Positions 33,121-42,236 of a DNA stretch of 64,000 bases are shown here, one piece after another. Position 1 is the stretch's first letter; each line of letters starts with the position of its first letter. The stretch is from Brachybacterium alimentarium (GTDB lineage: Bacteria; Actinomycetota; Actinomycetes; Actinomycetales; Dermabacteraceae), in assembly GCF_002332425.1 (NCBI RefSeq), contig NZ_NRGS01000014.1, positions 124,001 through 188,000 of the forward strand, in the 5' to 3' direction. The translations under genes and the position numbers were made by a program. The notes under the pieces are model-generated. The model was not told the DNA's origin, ran no database searches, and saw only the letters and a list, made by a program, of their open reading frames with translations.

Positions 33121-33222
33121 CACGCCACGCCACGCCACGCCACGCCACGGGGACGTCACACCACCGGAACGTCACGCCACGGGAGAGTCACGCCACCAGG
33201 ACGTCACTCCACCGGGACGTCG
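33121..33222. repeat. Pentamer array followed by ~17-bp repeats running into the 3' end of jetA
   Basis: 33121-33150 is CACGC repeated five times plus one CACGG. It is followed by degenerate units of 16-18 bp (G-G-A-C-G-T-C-A-C-x-C-C-A-C-C-type) up to about 33222, so the last codons of jetA, whose stop is at 33204-33206, are part of the array. Confidence 0.75.
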
Positions 33223-34742
33223 TCCAGGAAGTAGAACGAGGGCACCTTCGCGGCGTACTGGTTGCCGTCCAGCTCCTGCCAGCCGACGATCTCGGTGGAG
33301 CCCTCGCGCTCCTGCGCGTAGTTCGTGGCCAGGAACATCAGCCCGATCACGCTGGCCAGCCCCTGCTCGGCGGGCCGGGCGCGCAGCACGTCACCGATCG
33401 AGGCCTGGCCGCTGAGGCCGCGCACCTCGTTCACATGGCCGGTGAGACCCACGATGTCGATGTCATTGGTGCGCACCAGATCCTGCAGCACCTCGATGCT
33501 CAGCGCCGTGGCGTCGTGCACCTCGGCCTCGGCGGGCGCCCCGGGATCGGTGGGGTCCTTCAACCGGTGCTGCGCCACCGACGACAGCTGCACGCGCGAA
33601 AGGTCCAGCTCCATCGGGAACGGGGTGCGCGTGGTGACCTCGTCCTTCTGGGACAGGGCCAGTCCCTGCGCCTCCTGCAGCGCCTCGAGCAGCACGCGGT
33701 GCTGGCGGAAGTCCTGGGAGCGCACGAAACGGGCGAGCGAGCGGTACAGCTCCGTCTTGACGTCCAGCACCTCCTGCGCAGGCTCGTAGAGGTCGCTGAA
33801 CACGTTGGCCAGGCGCTCCCGCTCGCTGCGCTGCAGGGTGCGAGCGAAGTCGCGCTCGAGCAGTCGGTCCACCACCTCCTGGGTGGCGCGGGTCTGCGCC
33901 GGGTCGTTGAGCATCCGGAAGAACGCGGTGAAGGTGCGGCCCACGGTGGACTGCCCCAGCAGGTCGTCGCCGGCGAGCAGCTGCTCGAGGATCTCGCCGC
34001 GCGAGGTCTCCGGGGAGAGGATCTGCTCGCGCAGGTGCAGATCCACGGCGCGCAGGTCCTCGCGGTACTGGAGGAAGTCGCCGGAGAGCTCCGAGGCGAT
34101 CTGGAGGATGTCGCGCAGGCGGTCGGTGGAGGCCTCGGGGCTGGGCAGCAGCAGCTCGCCCTCGGACAGCTCCCGGATCTCGGCCTCGATCCGTTCACGG
34201 CGCCGCTGGAGATCGGCCAGGCGCACGTCGCGGTCCGCTTCCGTCTCCTCGGCGAGGCGCTCGAACTGCTGGACCACGAGGGTCAGGCGCGATTCGGTGG
34301 TGGTGGGCCGGTGCTCCTCGAGCGAGGCGATGAACTGGATCGCGTCGATCGTGGCCGGGGACGGTTCGAAGGTGGTCTCGGTGCGCTGGGGATCATCGCG
34401 CCGGGTCAGGTACCCCTCGCGCACCCAGCCGTCGACGTACTCGGCCGCGGTGCGGCCCCCGGCGGGTGCCGCCTCGCCGTCGGCCTCGCGGGCCTCGGAG
34501 ACGGACTCGTCGTCGTGCAGCAGCGACAGGTGCGCGCCCACGCGTGCGATGAGCTCGCTGCGCGGCAGCCGACGGTCGCCGCCGGGGAACACGGACTGCA
34601 GGATCGCGAGGACGGCGGGCGCCTTGGTCGCGGCGAGCAGGCGCCAGGTGCTGGCCCGACGCAGCTGCTCGTACGTCTCCTTGCGCGCGGAGACGGCGTC
34701 GCTGCGGCGGTCGGTCCACCGGTTCGGCTCGGTCGTGGTCAC
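33204..34742 (-). CDS. jetA: Wadjet JetA / MksF (DUF3375, kleisin)
   Basis: A 512-residue DUF3375 protein, the kleisin that bridges JetC heads and binds JetB. The N-terminal winged-helix region shows the family pattern: a charged helix ending STWRLLAATKAPAVLAIL, then LPRSELIARV and YVDGWVREGYL. After it come TTESRLTLVVQQFERLAEE and a charged coiled coil (LADLQRRRERIEAEIREL). The C-terminal third contains the ATPase-contacting domain with VGLTGHVNEVRG. The GTG at 34742 is the first plausible start; the sequence before it has no good ribosome site. jetB is not adjacent: an ATL gene, a thiosulfate pair and a low-complexity gene intervene. Confidence 0.9.
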   Translation of the reverse strand: MTTTEPNRWTDRRSDAVSARKETYEQLRRASTWRLLAATKAPAVLAILQSVFPGGDRRLPRSELIARVGAHLSLLHDDESVSEAREADGEAAPAGGRTAAEYVDGWVREGYLTRRDDPQRTETTFEPSPATIDAIQFIASLEEHRPTTTESRLTLVVQQFERLAEETEADRDVRLADLQRRRERIEAEIRELSEGELLLPSPEASTDRLRDILQIASELSGDFLQYREDLRAVDLHLREQILSPETSRGEILEQLLAGDDLLGQSTVGRTFTAFFRMLNDPAQTRATQEVVDRLLERDFARTLQRSERERLANVFSDLYEPAQEVLDVKTELYRSLARFVRSQDFRQHRVLLEALQEAQGLALSQKDEVTTRTPFPMELDLSRVQLSSVAQHRLKDPTDPGAPAEAEVHDATALSIEVLQDLVRTNDIDIVGLTGHVNEVRGLSGQASIGDVLRARPAEQGLASVIGLMFLATNYAQEREGSTEIVGWQELDGNQYAAKVPSFYFLDDVPVE

Positions 34743-34827
34743 GAGGAGGGAGTCTACCGGCGCAGGCCGGACGGGGTGGCCGGGCACCGTTCGTTGCCGA
34801 GCTGTGCCCTGCAGGACCCCCGATCCG

Positions 34828-34848
34828 GACATTTCCTCCGGTAATGTC
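34828..34848 (+). promoter_or_regulatory. Inverted repeat and -10-like box upstream of the sugar-binding lipoprotein
   Basis: GACATT (34828-34833) and AATGTC (34843-34848) are a perfect inverted repeat with a 9-base spacer. TAATGT (34842-34847) resembles an actinobacterial -10. The site is about 80 bases before the start at 34928 and could be a promoter with an overlapping operator. Confidence 0.4.
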
Positions 34849-34927
34849 GAACGGTGATGGGGCTCTGCCGGTCGCACTGACGCGCAGGCATCCTCCCAGT
34901 CATCGGCATGTTCAAAGGAGAACTCCC

Positions 34928-36214
34928 ATGCGTCGCAGAAACTTCCTCCTCCTCTCCGGCACCGGCCTCGCCGCGACCGGTCTCGCCGCCTGCGGCAGCA
35001 GCGGCGGATCAGGGTCCGACGGCGGCGGTGGATCGGACGTCGAGGTCTTCACCTGGTGGGCGCAGGGTTCCGAGAAGGCCGGCCTGGATGCCCTGATGGA
35101 GCAGTTCGAGAAGGACTATCCGGACCTCACCTTCGTCAACGGCTCGGTCGCCGGCGGCGCCGGCAGCGCTGCCAAGGACATGCTGCAGTCCCGCCTGCAG
35201 GCGGGCGATCCGCCGGACACCTTCCAGGCGCACGCGGGCCTCGAGCTCGCCGACTACATCGATGCGGGCCAGCTCGAGGACGTCTCCTCCCTCTACGAGG
35301 AGTACGGGCTCACGGAGGCCTTCCCCGATGATCTGGTCCAGCTGCTGACCGTCGAGGACGAGATCTACTCGGTGCCCTCGAACATCCACCGCTCGAACGT
35401 GGTGTGGACGAACACCGCGCTGCTGGAGGCCGCCGGGATCGACCCGTCCGCCGTCCCGGCCGACGTGGACGCCTTCATCGCCGACGTCGAGAAGGCCGCC
35501 GCCTCGGGTGTGACGGGACTGTCCGTCGGCACCACCTGGACGCAGGTCAACCTGCTCGAGGCGATCCTCATGGCCGACCTCGGCAGCGCCGGCTACAACG
35601 GCCTGTGGGACGGCGGGACGGACTGGTCCGGCAAGGACGTCACCACGGCGCTCGAGCACTTCTCGGCGCTGATGGAGCTCACCAACTCCGATCGCGACGG
35701 CCTGGACTGGACCGATGCCACCCAGCAGCAGATCGACGGCACGGCCGCCTACAACGTCATGGGCGACTGGGCGGTGGCCTCCTTCCAGCAGGCGGAATGG
35801 GCCGACGGCGAGGACTTCGGCTACTACCCGCTCGCCGGGGGCGACGAGAAGATCTTCGGCTTCCTGGCGGACTCGTTCACCCTGCCCGTCGGCGCCCCGA
35901 ATCCCGACGGCGCCAAGGCCTGGCTGGACACGATCAGCTCGCAGGAGGGTCAGCTCGCCTTCTCGCTGGCCAAGGGATCGATCCCTGCACGCACCGATGT
36001 CGACACCGCCGACTTCCCCGCCTACCAGCAGACGGCCATCGAGTCCTATGCGGCGGACACAATCTGCTCCTCGCTCGCCCATGGCGCGGCGACCCCGGTC
36101 GCCTGGCTCAACCAGATCTCGGACGCCACGAGCAAGTTCACCACCGGCGCGAGCGATGTGGCCGGCTACCAGGAGGAGCTCGCCACGATCGCCGAGTCGA
36201 ACACCTCGGCCTGA
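34928..36214 (+). CDS. Sugar ABC importer substrate-binding lipoprotein (family 1)
   Basis: A 428-residue extracellular binding protein. The lipobox LAAC with lipidated Cys22 follows a short Arg-rich, Leu-rich signal; a Gly/Ser linker comes next. The mature domain starts VEVFTWWAQGSEKAGLDAL and has the family-1 pattern of carbohydrate-binding proteins, closest in style to glucose/mannose binding proteins of the GtsA group. AAAGGAG stands seven bases before the ATG. Two permease genes follow at once, but no ATPase gene, so a shared MsiK/UgpC-type ATPase must serve it. The sugar cannot be deduced. Confidence 0.9.
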   Translation: MRRRNFLLLSGTGLAATGLAACGSSGGSGSDGGGGSDVEVFTWWAQGSEKAGLDALMEQFEKDYPDLTFVNGSVAGGAGSAAKDMLQSRLQAGDPPDTFQAHAGLELADYIDAGQLEDVSSLYEEYGLTEAFPDDLVQLLTVEDEIYSVPSNIHRSNVVWTNTALLEAAGIDPSAVPADVDAFIADVEKAAASGVTGLSVGTTWTQVNLLEAILMADLGSAGYNGLWDGGTDWSGKDVTTALEHFSALMELTNSDRDGLDWTDATQQQIDGTAAYNVMGDWAVASFQQAEWADGEDFGYYPLAGGDEKIFGFLADSFTLPVGAPNPDGAKAWLDTISSQEGQLAFSLAKGSIPARTDVDTADFPAYQQTAIESYAADTICSSLAHGAATPVAWLNQISDATSKFTTGASDVAGYQEELATIAESNTSA

Positions 36215-36305
36215 TCACTGACCATCCCGACGCGAGCGCGCCCCGGCACCGGCCACGGCGCGCTCGCGTCCTGAGTCCCGGCTGCGCCGGGAGCAAGGAG
36301 CGGAT

Positions 36306-37208
36306 GTGAAGGGCCTCCTCGGGCGCTACGGCGCCCCGCTCTTGATGATCCTGCCGTCGATCCTCCTCATCGGTGTCTTCGTGTACGGCCTGCTGGGCGC
36401 GAACTTCTGGACGTCGATGACCGACAACCACACGGCGGGGCAGGCCTCCGGCCGCAAGCCCGTCGTCTTCGTGGGACTGTCCAACTACCTCGACCTGCTC
36501 GCCACCGAGGACTTCCGCCACTCGCTGGTGAACCTGGTGCTGTTCACCGTCACCTTCCTGGTGGGCGCCCTGGTGGTCGGCTTCGTCTGGGCCTGGCTGC
36601 TGGAGCGCCCCATCGTGGGCGGCCGCGCCTTCCAGACCGTCTACCTGTTCCCGATGGCCATCAGCTTCGTCGCCTCCGGCGTGGTGTGGCGCTGGCTGCT
36701 GAACTCCAACCAGGGCGAGAGCGCGAGCGGCCTGAACCGGCTGTTCCAGATGATCGGCCTGGACTCCCTGCAGAACCCCTGGTGGAACAACGTCACCTTC
36801 GGGATCACGGCGATCGCGCTGCCCGCGATCTGGCAGCTCTCCGGCTACGTGATGGCCCTGTTCCTGGCCGGCTTCCGCGGGGTCCCCGAGGAGCTGCGCG
36901 AGGCCGCACGCATGGACGGCGCCTCCGAATGGCAGGTCTACCGCCTGGTGATCTTCCCGCAGCTGACCCCGGTGCTGATGAGCGCGGTGGTGATCATCGC
37001 CCACATGTCGCTGAAGTCCTTCGACCTGATCATGTCGATCTCCTCCCCGTCGGCATACCAGACCAAGGTCCCCGCGGTGGACATGTTCGTGTTCAAGTCG
37101 AGCTTCGACTACGCCAATTCCGCGGCGGTCGGCGCCTTCCTGCTGATCATCATCGCGTTCCTGATCATCCCGTATCTCGTCCAGCAGCATCGGAGCCGCA
37201 CCCGATGA
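36306..37208 (+). CDS. Sugar ABC importer permease (MalF/UgpA type)
   Basis: A 300-residue inner-membrane permease with six predicted helices. The cytoplasmic coupling loop reads EAARMDGAS followed by the conserved LP/FPQL segment. It begins with GTG at 36306 after a strong AAGGAG; the ATG two bases earlier is out of frame and stops at once. It pairs with the next permease, whose ATG overlaps its stop as ATGA. Confidence 0.9.
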   Translation: MKGLLGRYGAPLLMILPSILLIGVFVYGLLGANFWTSMTDNHTAGQASGRKPVVFVGLSNYLDLLATEDFRHSLVNLVLFTVTFLVGALVVGFVWAWLLERPIVGGRAFQTVYLFPMAISFVASGVVWRWLLNSNQGESASGLNRLFQMIGLDSLQNPWWNNVTFGITAIALPAIWQLSGYVMALFLAGFRGVPEELREAARMDGASEWQVYRLVIFPQLTPVLMSAVVIIAHMSLKSFDLIMSISSPSAYQTKVPAVDMFVFKSSFDYANSAAVGAFLLIIIAFLIIPYLVQQHRSRTR

Positions 37209-38095
37209 GCACCTCCGCCTCCACCACGTCCGTCGCCGCCCCCGCGCCGACACCCTCCTCCCAGCGCCCCGGCACCGGATTCCGCTGGGCACGGCTGCTG
37301 CGCTATCTCGTGGTCCTGGCCGGGGTGGTCGTGGTGCTGATCCCCGTCTACATCCTGGTCATCACGAGCTTCAAGGGCATCGGGGACGCCACCCCGTCCC
37401 GGGCCTGGGCGCTGCCGACCACCTGGACCACCGAGAACTGGACGCAGGCCTGGGACACCCTCGCGCCGTCGATCCTGCGCAGCCTGCAGATGGTGATCCC
37501 CTCGACGATCATCTCCGCCGTGCTGGGCTGCATGAACGGTTTCGTGCTCTCGCGCTGGCGATTCCCCGGAGCGGACATCGTCTTCACACTGATCCTGTTC
37601 GGCATGTTCCTGCCGTACCAGGCGGTGATGATCCCCCTGATGCAGATGCTGCTGTGGGCGGGCGTCCCCAACGGCGTGCCCTCGCTGATCCTGCTGCACG
37701 TGGTGTTCGGCATCCCGATCACCACGCTGATCTTCCGCAACTACTTCGAGTCCGTCCCGCACGAGCTCATCGAGTCCGCGAAGGTCGACGGCGCGGGCAT
37801 GTTCCGCACCTTCTGGCACATCGGGCTGCCGCTCGCGGTGCCGGGCTTCGTGGTGGTGCTGATCTGGCAGTTCACCAACGCGTGGAACGACTTCCTGTTC
37901 GCCGTCTTCTTCTCCTCCCCAGCCAACGGCCCGGTGACGTTGGCGCTGAACAACCTGGCCAACGGCGCTCTGCTGACCAACTACGGGATCTCGATGGCGG
38001 GCGCCCTGCTCGCCTCACTGCCCACGCTGGTGGTGTACATCCTGCTCAGCAAGTACTTCCTGGCCGGGCTGATGCAGGGCTCCGTGAAGGGCTGA
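37205..38095 (+). CDS. Sugar ABC importer permease (MalG/UgpE type)
   Basis: A 296-residue permease with six helices after a Ser/Thr/Pro-rich cytoplasmic N-terminus of about 35 residues. The EAA loop is ESAKVDGAG, and the C-terminus ends in the usual GLMQGSVKG. Translation is coupled to the previous gene (ATGA). The SorC regulator gene converges from the other side 46 bases away. Confidence 0.9.
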   Translation: MSTSASTTSVAAPAPTPSSQRPGTGFRWARLLRYLVVLAGVVVVLIPVYILVITSFKGIGDATPSRAWALPTTWTTENWTQAWDTLAPSILRSLQMVIPSTIISAVLGCMNGFVLSRWRFPGADIVFTLILFGMFLPYQAVMIPLMQMLLWAGVPNGVPSLILLHVVFGIPITTLIFRNYFESVPHELIESAKVDGAGMFRTFWHIGLPLAVPGFVVVLIWQFTNAWNDFLFAVFFSSPANGPVTLALNNLANGALLTNYGISMAGALLASLPTLVVYILLSKYFLAGLMQGSVKG

Positions 38096-38141
38096 GCGAG
38101 GGCGGGAAGGGGCGCCGACCCTCACGCGGACGCGCTGACGG

Positions 38142-39149
38142 TCACGCGGTGGGATATGCGTCGATCAGGGCATCCGCGGTCCGCTCATCGATCACCAGGT
38201 CCGAGATGTGCCCGCCGACGAGTGCCGCATGGAGAGCGCCGATCTTGTGGATCCCCGAGACCGCGCAGATCCGTCGCGGTATGGACCGCAGGGCATCGAG
38301 GTCCGGCCCGCTGGTGCGCGCGTTCAGGCGCACGGGCGCACTGTCCCCGGCGGCATCGAAGAAGGACGTCGCGATGTCGCCGACGGCCCCGTCCTCCTCG
38401 AGCAGCCGGAAGTCCGAGTCATCCAGGAAGCTCCCGTACAGGTGAGGCGCGCTGGGCAGTCCGGCGGACACCGTGCCCACGTTGAACAGGAAGACATCGG
38501 CGTTCTGGGTGAGCTGCGTCGTCTGCAGGATCAGACGATCACGCCCCAGAGCTCCCGCGAGACCCGGGGTATCGAAGAACAGCGGCAGCGGACGCTGCAG
38601 CACGTTCGCCCCGAAGGCGTGCCCATACCGATCCATCATCGCGTGGGCATAGTGCACACCGACGGCCGTACCATTCCCCATCCCGTTGACCTGGACGACA
38701 CGGCAGTTCGTGACCGCCTTGGGCCGCAGCCTGATGCTGACGGCATTGGCCATGGTCCCCCACGCCACGGCGAGCACCACATCAGAGGTCACGACGTCGC
38801 GCAGCAGACGGGCTGCGACCTCCGCCGTCCGCGCGTGCTTCTCCTCGGCCGGGGCCTCCTCGGCGACGGGGACGACGAGCGGACGCACCCCGTACCTGCT
38901 CGCCAGGCGCTCCGCGAGTCGTGACGCCAGCGCACCGGGTTGGAACACCTTGATCTCCACGATGCCCTCCTCACGGGCACGCGCCAGCAGGCGGGAGACC
39001 GTGGCGCGAGAGGTCTCCAGCTCCCGCGCCACCGCATCCATCGTCTTCTTCTCCACGTAGTACGCGACCGCCGCACGCACCGCGCGTCCGTCCTGATCGG
39101 ACGTGATCTCCGGACCCTCGACGGGCGATCGTTCCTCAGAGCTGTGCAT
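38142..39149 (-). CDS. SorC/DeoR-type sugar-responsive transcription regulator
   Basis: A 335-residue regulator. Residues 20-75 form a helix-turn-helix (AVAYYVEKKTMDAVARELE, then TSRATVSRLLARARE), and residues 90-335 are the SorC effector domain related to sugar isomerases, with VAWGTMANAVS and the phosphate-binding VNGMGNGT region. Such proteins respond to phosphorylated sugars. ATG at 39149 is chosen because the HTH follows at normal distance; the frame is open upstream to 39338 but that part looks non-coding. It is divergent from the FAD oxidoreductase operon and convergent with the sugar importer, so it may control either or both. Confidence 0.87.
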   Translation of the reverse strand: MHSSEERSPVEGPEITSDQDGRAVRAAVAYYVEKKTMDAVARELETSRATVSRLLARAREEGIVEIKVFQPGALASRLAERLASRYGVRPLVVPVAEEAPAEEKHARTAEVAARLLRDVVTSDVVLAVAWGTMANAVSIRLRPKAVTNCRVVQVNGMGNGTAVGVHYAHAMMDRYGHAFGANVLQRPLPLFFDTPGLAGALGRDRLILQTTQLTQNADVFLFNVGTVSAGLPSAPHLYGSFLDDSDFRLLEEDGAVGDIATSFFDAAGDSAPVRLNARTSGPDLDALRSIPRRICAVSGIHKIGALHAALVGGHISDLVIDERTADALIDAYPTA

Positions 39150-39212
39150 GCCCGGATCCTGCCAGAGCCGGCCCGAGTTCGCCGCTGCTCCGCTCTTCGG
39201 TGCACCACCGTT

Positions 39213-39389
39213 CATCCGTTGCTCACGATACGGCCACCGGCCGGTTGATCGGAGAGGCCGGTCCACCGCCCGAGAATTCCCTGGCAGGGTCGCCAAGCGA
39301 CGACATCGTGGAGTGCGCATCCGTTCACGCCACCGCAAACACGCACGTGACGCCGCGCACCCTCATCACCATCGACGAACATCCGTTCA
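39213..39389. promoter_or_regulatory. Three CATCCGTT(CA) motifs between SorC regulator and FAD operon
   Basis: CATCCGTT occurs at 39213-39220, CATCCGTTCA at 39318-39327 and again at 39380-39389. The last lies in an inverted repeat GAAC-ATCC-GTTC (39377-39388). Repetition in a 313-base divergent intergenic region next to a SorC gene suggests operators. No convincing gene lies in this stretch. Confidence 0.5.
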
Positions 39390-39468
39390 TCGCCCTTGTG
39401 CGCCCCGGAGTCACTCTGCACGCTCTGACTGAGCACACAAAACCTCCCGTCGAGAAGGGCGCGTGACG

Positions 39469-40872
39469 ATGCGGGAATACACCAGGAGCCTCACCATCGA
39501 GAAGGCCACCGATGTCGTGGTCGTCGGCAGCGGCCCAGCAGGCCTGGCCGCGGCGATCGCAGCAGCACGCGGCGGCGCATCGGTCCGACTGGTCGAGCGG
39601 TACGGATTCCTCGGAGGGAACCTGACCGGCGGGCTCGTCGGACCCTGCATGACCTCGTTCTCACTGGACGGAAAGACTCAACTCATCCGGGGGATCTTCG
39701 ATGAGTTCGTGCGGAGGATGGAGTCGTTGGGCGGGGCCGTCCATCCTTCACAGACAGTGTCGGGCAGCCCGTATTCCGGATTCATGACTTTCGGTCATGA
39801 GGCCGTCACCCCGTTCGATCCAGAGGTTGCCAAGCGGGTATCGATGGAGATGGCTCTCGAGGCCGGCGTCGAGCTCCTGCTTCACTCCATGGTCGTGGAT
39901 ACCGTGGTGGAGGATGGAACGGTCACCGGAATAGTTATCGCGCACAAGGGAGGCATGTCGTTCGTCCCGGCCACCGTAACCATTGATGCCAGCGGGGACG
40001 GCGACGTCGCCGCCCGAGGCGGCGCCGCCTTCGACTATGGCCGCGACTCCGACGGCGGCGTACAGCCGATGACCTTGTTCTTCCGGGTGCGCGACGTTGA
40101 TGACGAGGCGGTCAGCGCCTACCAGGCAGAGCACCCGGATGAGCGTTTCCCCTTCCAGTCCATCGTGGAGCGAGCACACGAGGCGGGGACGTATTCTTTG
40201 CCCCGTCGCGGGGTGCAGCTGTTCAAGACCCTGGAATCCGGGGTATGGCGGGTCAACACCACCAGGGTCACCGGGGTCAACGGCACGAACGTCCATGACC
40301 TCACCACGGCAGAGGTGGCCGCCCGCCAGCAAGTAGTACAGCTGCTGGAGTTCTTCCATCACGAGTTGCCCGGTATGGGCTCCTGTCGCCTGCTCGACAC
40401 CGCCAGCACCATCGGGGTGAGAGAGACCCGCCGCATCGTCGGCATCTACTCGATCACGCTCGACGACCTCGTCGCGGGCCGCGCTTTCGACGATGTCATC
40501 GCTGTGGCGGGGTATCCGGTCGACATCCACAGTCCTACTTCGATCAACGGTCCTTTCGACGATGGTGTCCCGCCGACGGCGAATGTGTACGAGATCCCAT
40601 ACCGCGCACTTGTTCCGGCACAGCTGGATGGCCTGATCATGGCAGGCCGGTGCATCTCCGGCAGCCATGAAGCACTCGCCGCAATCCGTGTCATGCCGCC
40701 CGCCTTCGCTATCGGCGAAGCTGCCGGGGTCGCCGCAGCCCGCGCCGTCTTCACCCACCTCGAGCCGCGCGAGGTCGACGTCGCCGACCTTCAGACACGA
40801 CTGCTCAACTCTGGTGCTTACCTCGGCGCTCGCATGGACATACCCGACCTCATGATCACGTCGAACTCCTGA
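39469..40872 (+). CDS. FAD-dependent oxidoreductase (FAD_oxidored family)
   Basis: A 467-residue flavoprotein. The dinucleotide-binding motif VVVVGSGPAGLAAAIAAARG (residues 16-35) is followed by the family-typical YGFLGGNLTGG. Other conserved blocks are DASGDGDVAARGGA and, near the C-terminus, IMAGRCISGSHEALAAIRVMP and AIGEAAGVAAA. It has no signal peptide and is probably cytoplasmic. ATG at 39469 has GAGAAGGG nine bases upstream; GTG at 39463 is the alternative. It heads an operon with a UgpBAE-like importer and two phosphoesterases, so its substrate is probably the alcohol or sugar moiety released by them. The family acts on diverse, mostly unknown hydroxylated substrates. Confidence 0.87.
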   Translation: MREYTRSLTIEKATDVVVVGSGPAGLAAAIAAARGGASVRLVERYGFLGGNLTGGLVGPCMTSFSLDGKTQLIRGIFDEFVRRMESLGGAVHPSQTVSGSPYSGFMTFGHEAVTPFDPEVAKRVSMEMALEAGVELLLHSMVVDTVVEDGTVTGIVIAHKGGMSFVPATVTIDASGDGDVAARGGAAFDYGRDSDGGVQPMTLFFRVRDVDDEAVSAYQAEHPDERFPFQSIVERAHEAGTYSLPRRGVQLFKTLESGVWRVNTTRVTGVNGTNVHDLTTAEVAARQQVVQLLEFFHHELPGMGSCRLLDTASTIGVRETRRIVGIYSITLDDLVAGRAFDDVIAVAGYPVDIHSPTSINGPFDDGVPPTANVYEIPYRALVPAQLDGLIMAGRCISGSHEALAAIRVMPPAFAIGEAAGVAAARAVFTHLEPREVDVADLQTRLLNSGAYLGARMDIPDLMITSNS

Positions 40873-40913
40873 GCCCATCCGCAGCCGCACAGTCAGTCAA
40901 AGGAGACTCAACC

Positions 40914-42236
40914 ATGAGACGCCGTACATTTTCTTTCGCCGCAGCGGCAACGGCCGCCGGCCTCACCCTGTCCTCCTGCAATGGATCGAGCAGCGCCGAA
41001 CGCGGGCCGAACGACGAAATCATCGTGACCTTCTGGCACTCGATGCGGGGGAACAACGCCGAACAGCTCGAGGGGTTTGTGCAGGAATTCAATGACTCCC
41101 AGGACGATGTCCGTATCGACGCTTCGTTCCAGGGCATGTACGACGAGGCGCAGACGAAGCTGATGCAACTCGCCGGCACGAAAGACGCCCCCGATCTGAT
41201 GCAGCTGGGGTCTGGGGCGAAGCGGGAGATCATCGACAGCGGCATCGCGAGACCGATGCAGGAGCTGGTCGACGCCGCCGGTTTCGATACCTCGACGATC
41301 CAGCCGAGCATCCTGCAGTCCCGGCAAGTCGACGAGATGCTCCATTCGATGCCACAGGCAACTTCAGCCACTGTGCTGTTCTTCAACCGCGAGCTGTTCG
41401 AGAAAGGGGGGTTGGATCCTGACGATCCACCCCAAACGTACTCCGAGATCCGGGATGCCTCGCAGGCGCTGGTCGACTCCGGACTCGTCGACCATGGCAT
41501 CGCGATGCTCACGGACGGTGGCCCGTTCACCGACCTGATGGCCAACCAGGGCGAGCTCCTGTACGACCACGACAACGGCAGATCCGGGAAGCCCACCACG
41601 GCTATCTTCAACTCCCATGCTGGCGTCGAAACGATGACGTGGATCCGGGATCTCCACGAGGACCGGTTGCTAGCGAACTTCGGCCGCTCCTACGACGACC
41701 TCCGCCCTCCGTGGTACACCGGAGATGTGGCGATGATCCTCGACACCAGCGCTGCCTCCATCATTCATGACGGGGAGACCGACTTCGAGGTCGGTGCCGG
41801 ATACGTCCCGGTCCCCGACGGTGTCGACCCGCAGGGGCCGACGATTGGGGGCGCCGATCTCTGGATCTTCGCCGACTCCCCGGAGGAGACGCAGACAGCG
41901 GCATTCGAGTTCGTCGATCATCTGCTGTCCCCTGACGTACAGGCGCGGTGGGCAGCCGGCACCGGGTATTACCCGATCACCACCGCGTCCTACGACGAAC
42001 CCGCTTTGACGACCGCGATGGAGGAGATCGAATCGATCCGGGTCGCCAATGAACAGGTCGGGGATACCGAGACTACCCCGGCGTCGCTGGGGATCATCGC
42101 CGGTGTCACGCCGTCGGAGTACGTCGCGGACGCCTGGGAGCAGATTTACGACGGAGCGGATCCGAAGGATGAGCTGGATGCCGCCGCCAAGGAGGTCACG
42201 GGCGCTCTTGAGTCCTACAACGATGCCAACGACTGA
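40914..42236 (+). CDS. UgpB-like ABC importer substrate-binding lipoprotein
   Basis: A 440-residue extracellular binding protein with lipobox LSSC (Cys22). The mature part opens IIVTFWHSMRGNNAEQLEGF, the UgpB-type start; UgpB binds glycerol-3-phosphate and glycerophosphodiesters. Presence of two phosphoesterase genes in the operon supports a phosphorylated ligand, but this is inference. AAAGGAG precedes the ATG. It overlaps the next gene by 14 bases. More A/T third positions than in housekeeping neighbours suggest acquired DNA. Confidence 0.88.
   Translation: MRRRTFSFAAAATAAGLTLSSCNGSSSAERGPNDEIIVTFWHSMRGNNAEQLEGFVQEFNDSQDDVRIDASFQGMYDEAQTKLMQLAGTKDAPDLMQLGSGAKREIIDSGIARPMQELVDAAGFDTSTIQPSILQSRQVDEMLHSMPQATSATVLFFNRELFEKGGLDPDDPPQTYSEIRDASQALVDSGLVDHGIAMLTDGGPFTDLMANQGELLYDHDNGRSGKPTTAIFNSHAGVETMTWIRDLHEDRLLANFGRSYDDLRPPWYTGDVAMILDTSAASIIHDGETDFEVGAGYVPVPDGVDPQGPTIGGADLWIFADSPEETQTAAFEFVDHLLSPDVQARWAAGTGYYPITTASYDEPALTTAMEEIESIRVANEQVGDTETTPASLGIIAGVTPSEYVADAWEQIYDGADPKDELDAAAKEVTGALESYNDAND

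Noticed and set aside
33121-33222. Possible CRISPR-like or attachment-site array
   Set aside because: Units are contiguous and degenerate without spacers; no cas or integrase gene is nearby. It is a simple tandem repeat.
39200-39466. Frame of about 88 residues ending GTGA at a possible FAD oxidoreductase start
   Set aside because: No ribosome site, no recognisable domain, and it covers the region of the repeated CATCCGTT motifs; the ATG at 39469 is a better start for the next gene, which removes the apparent coupling.
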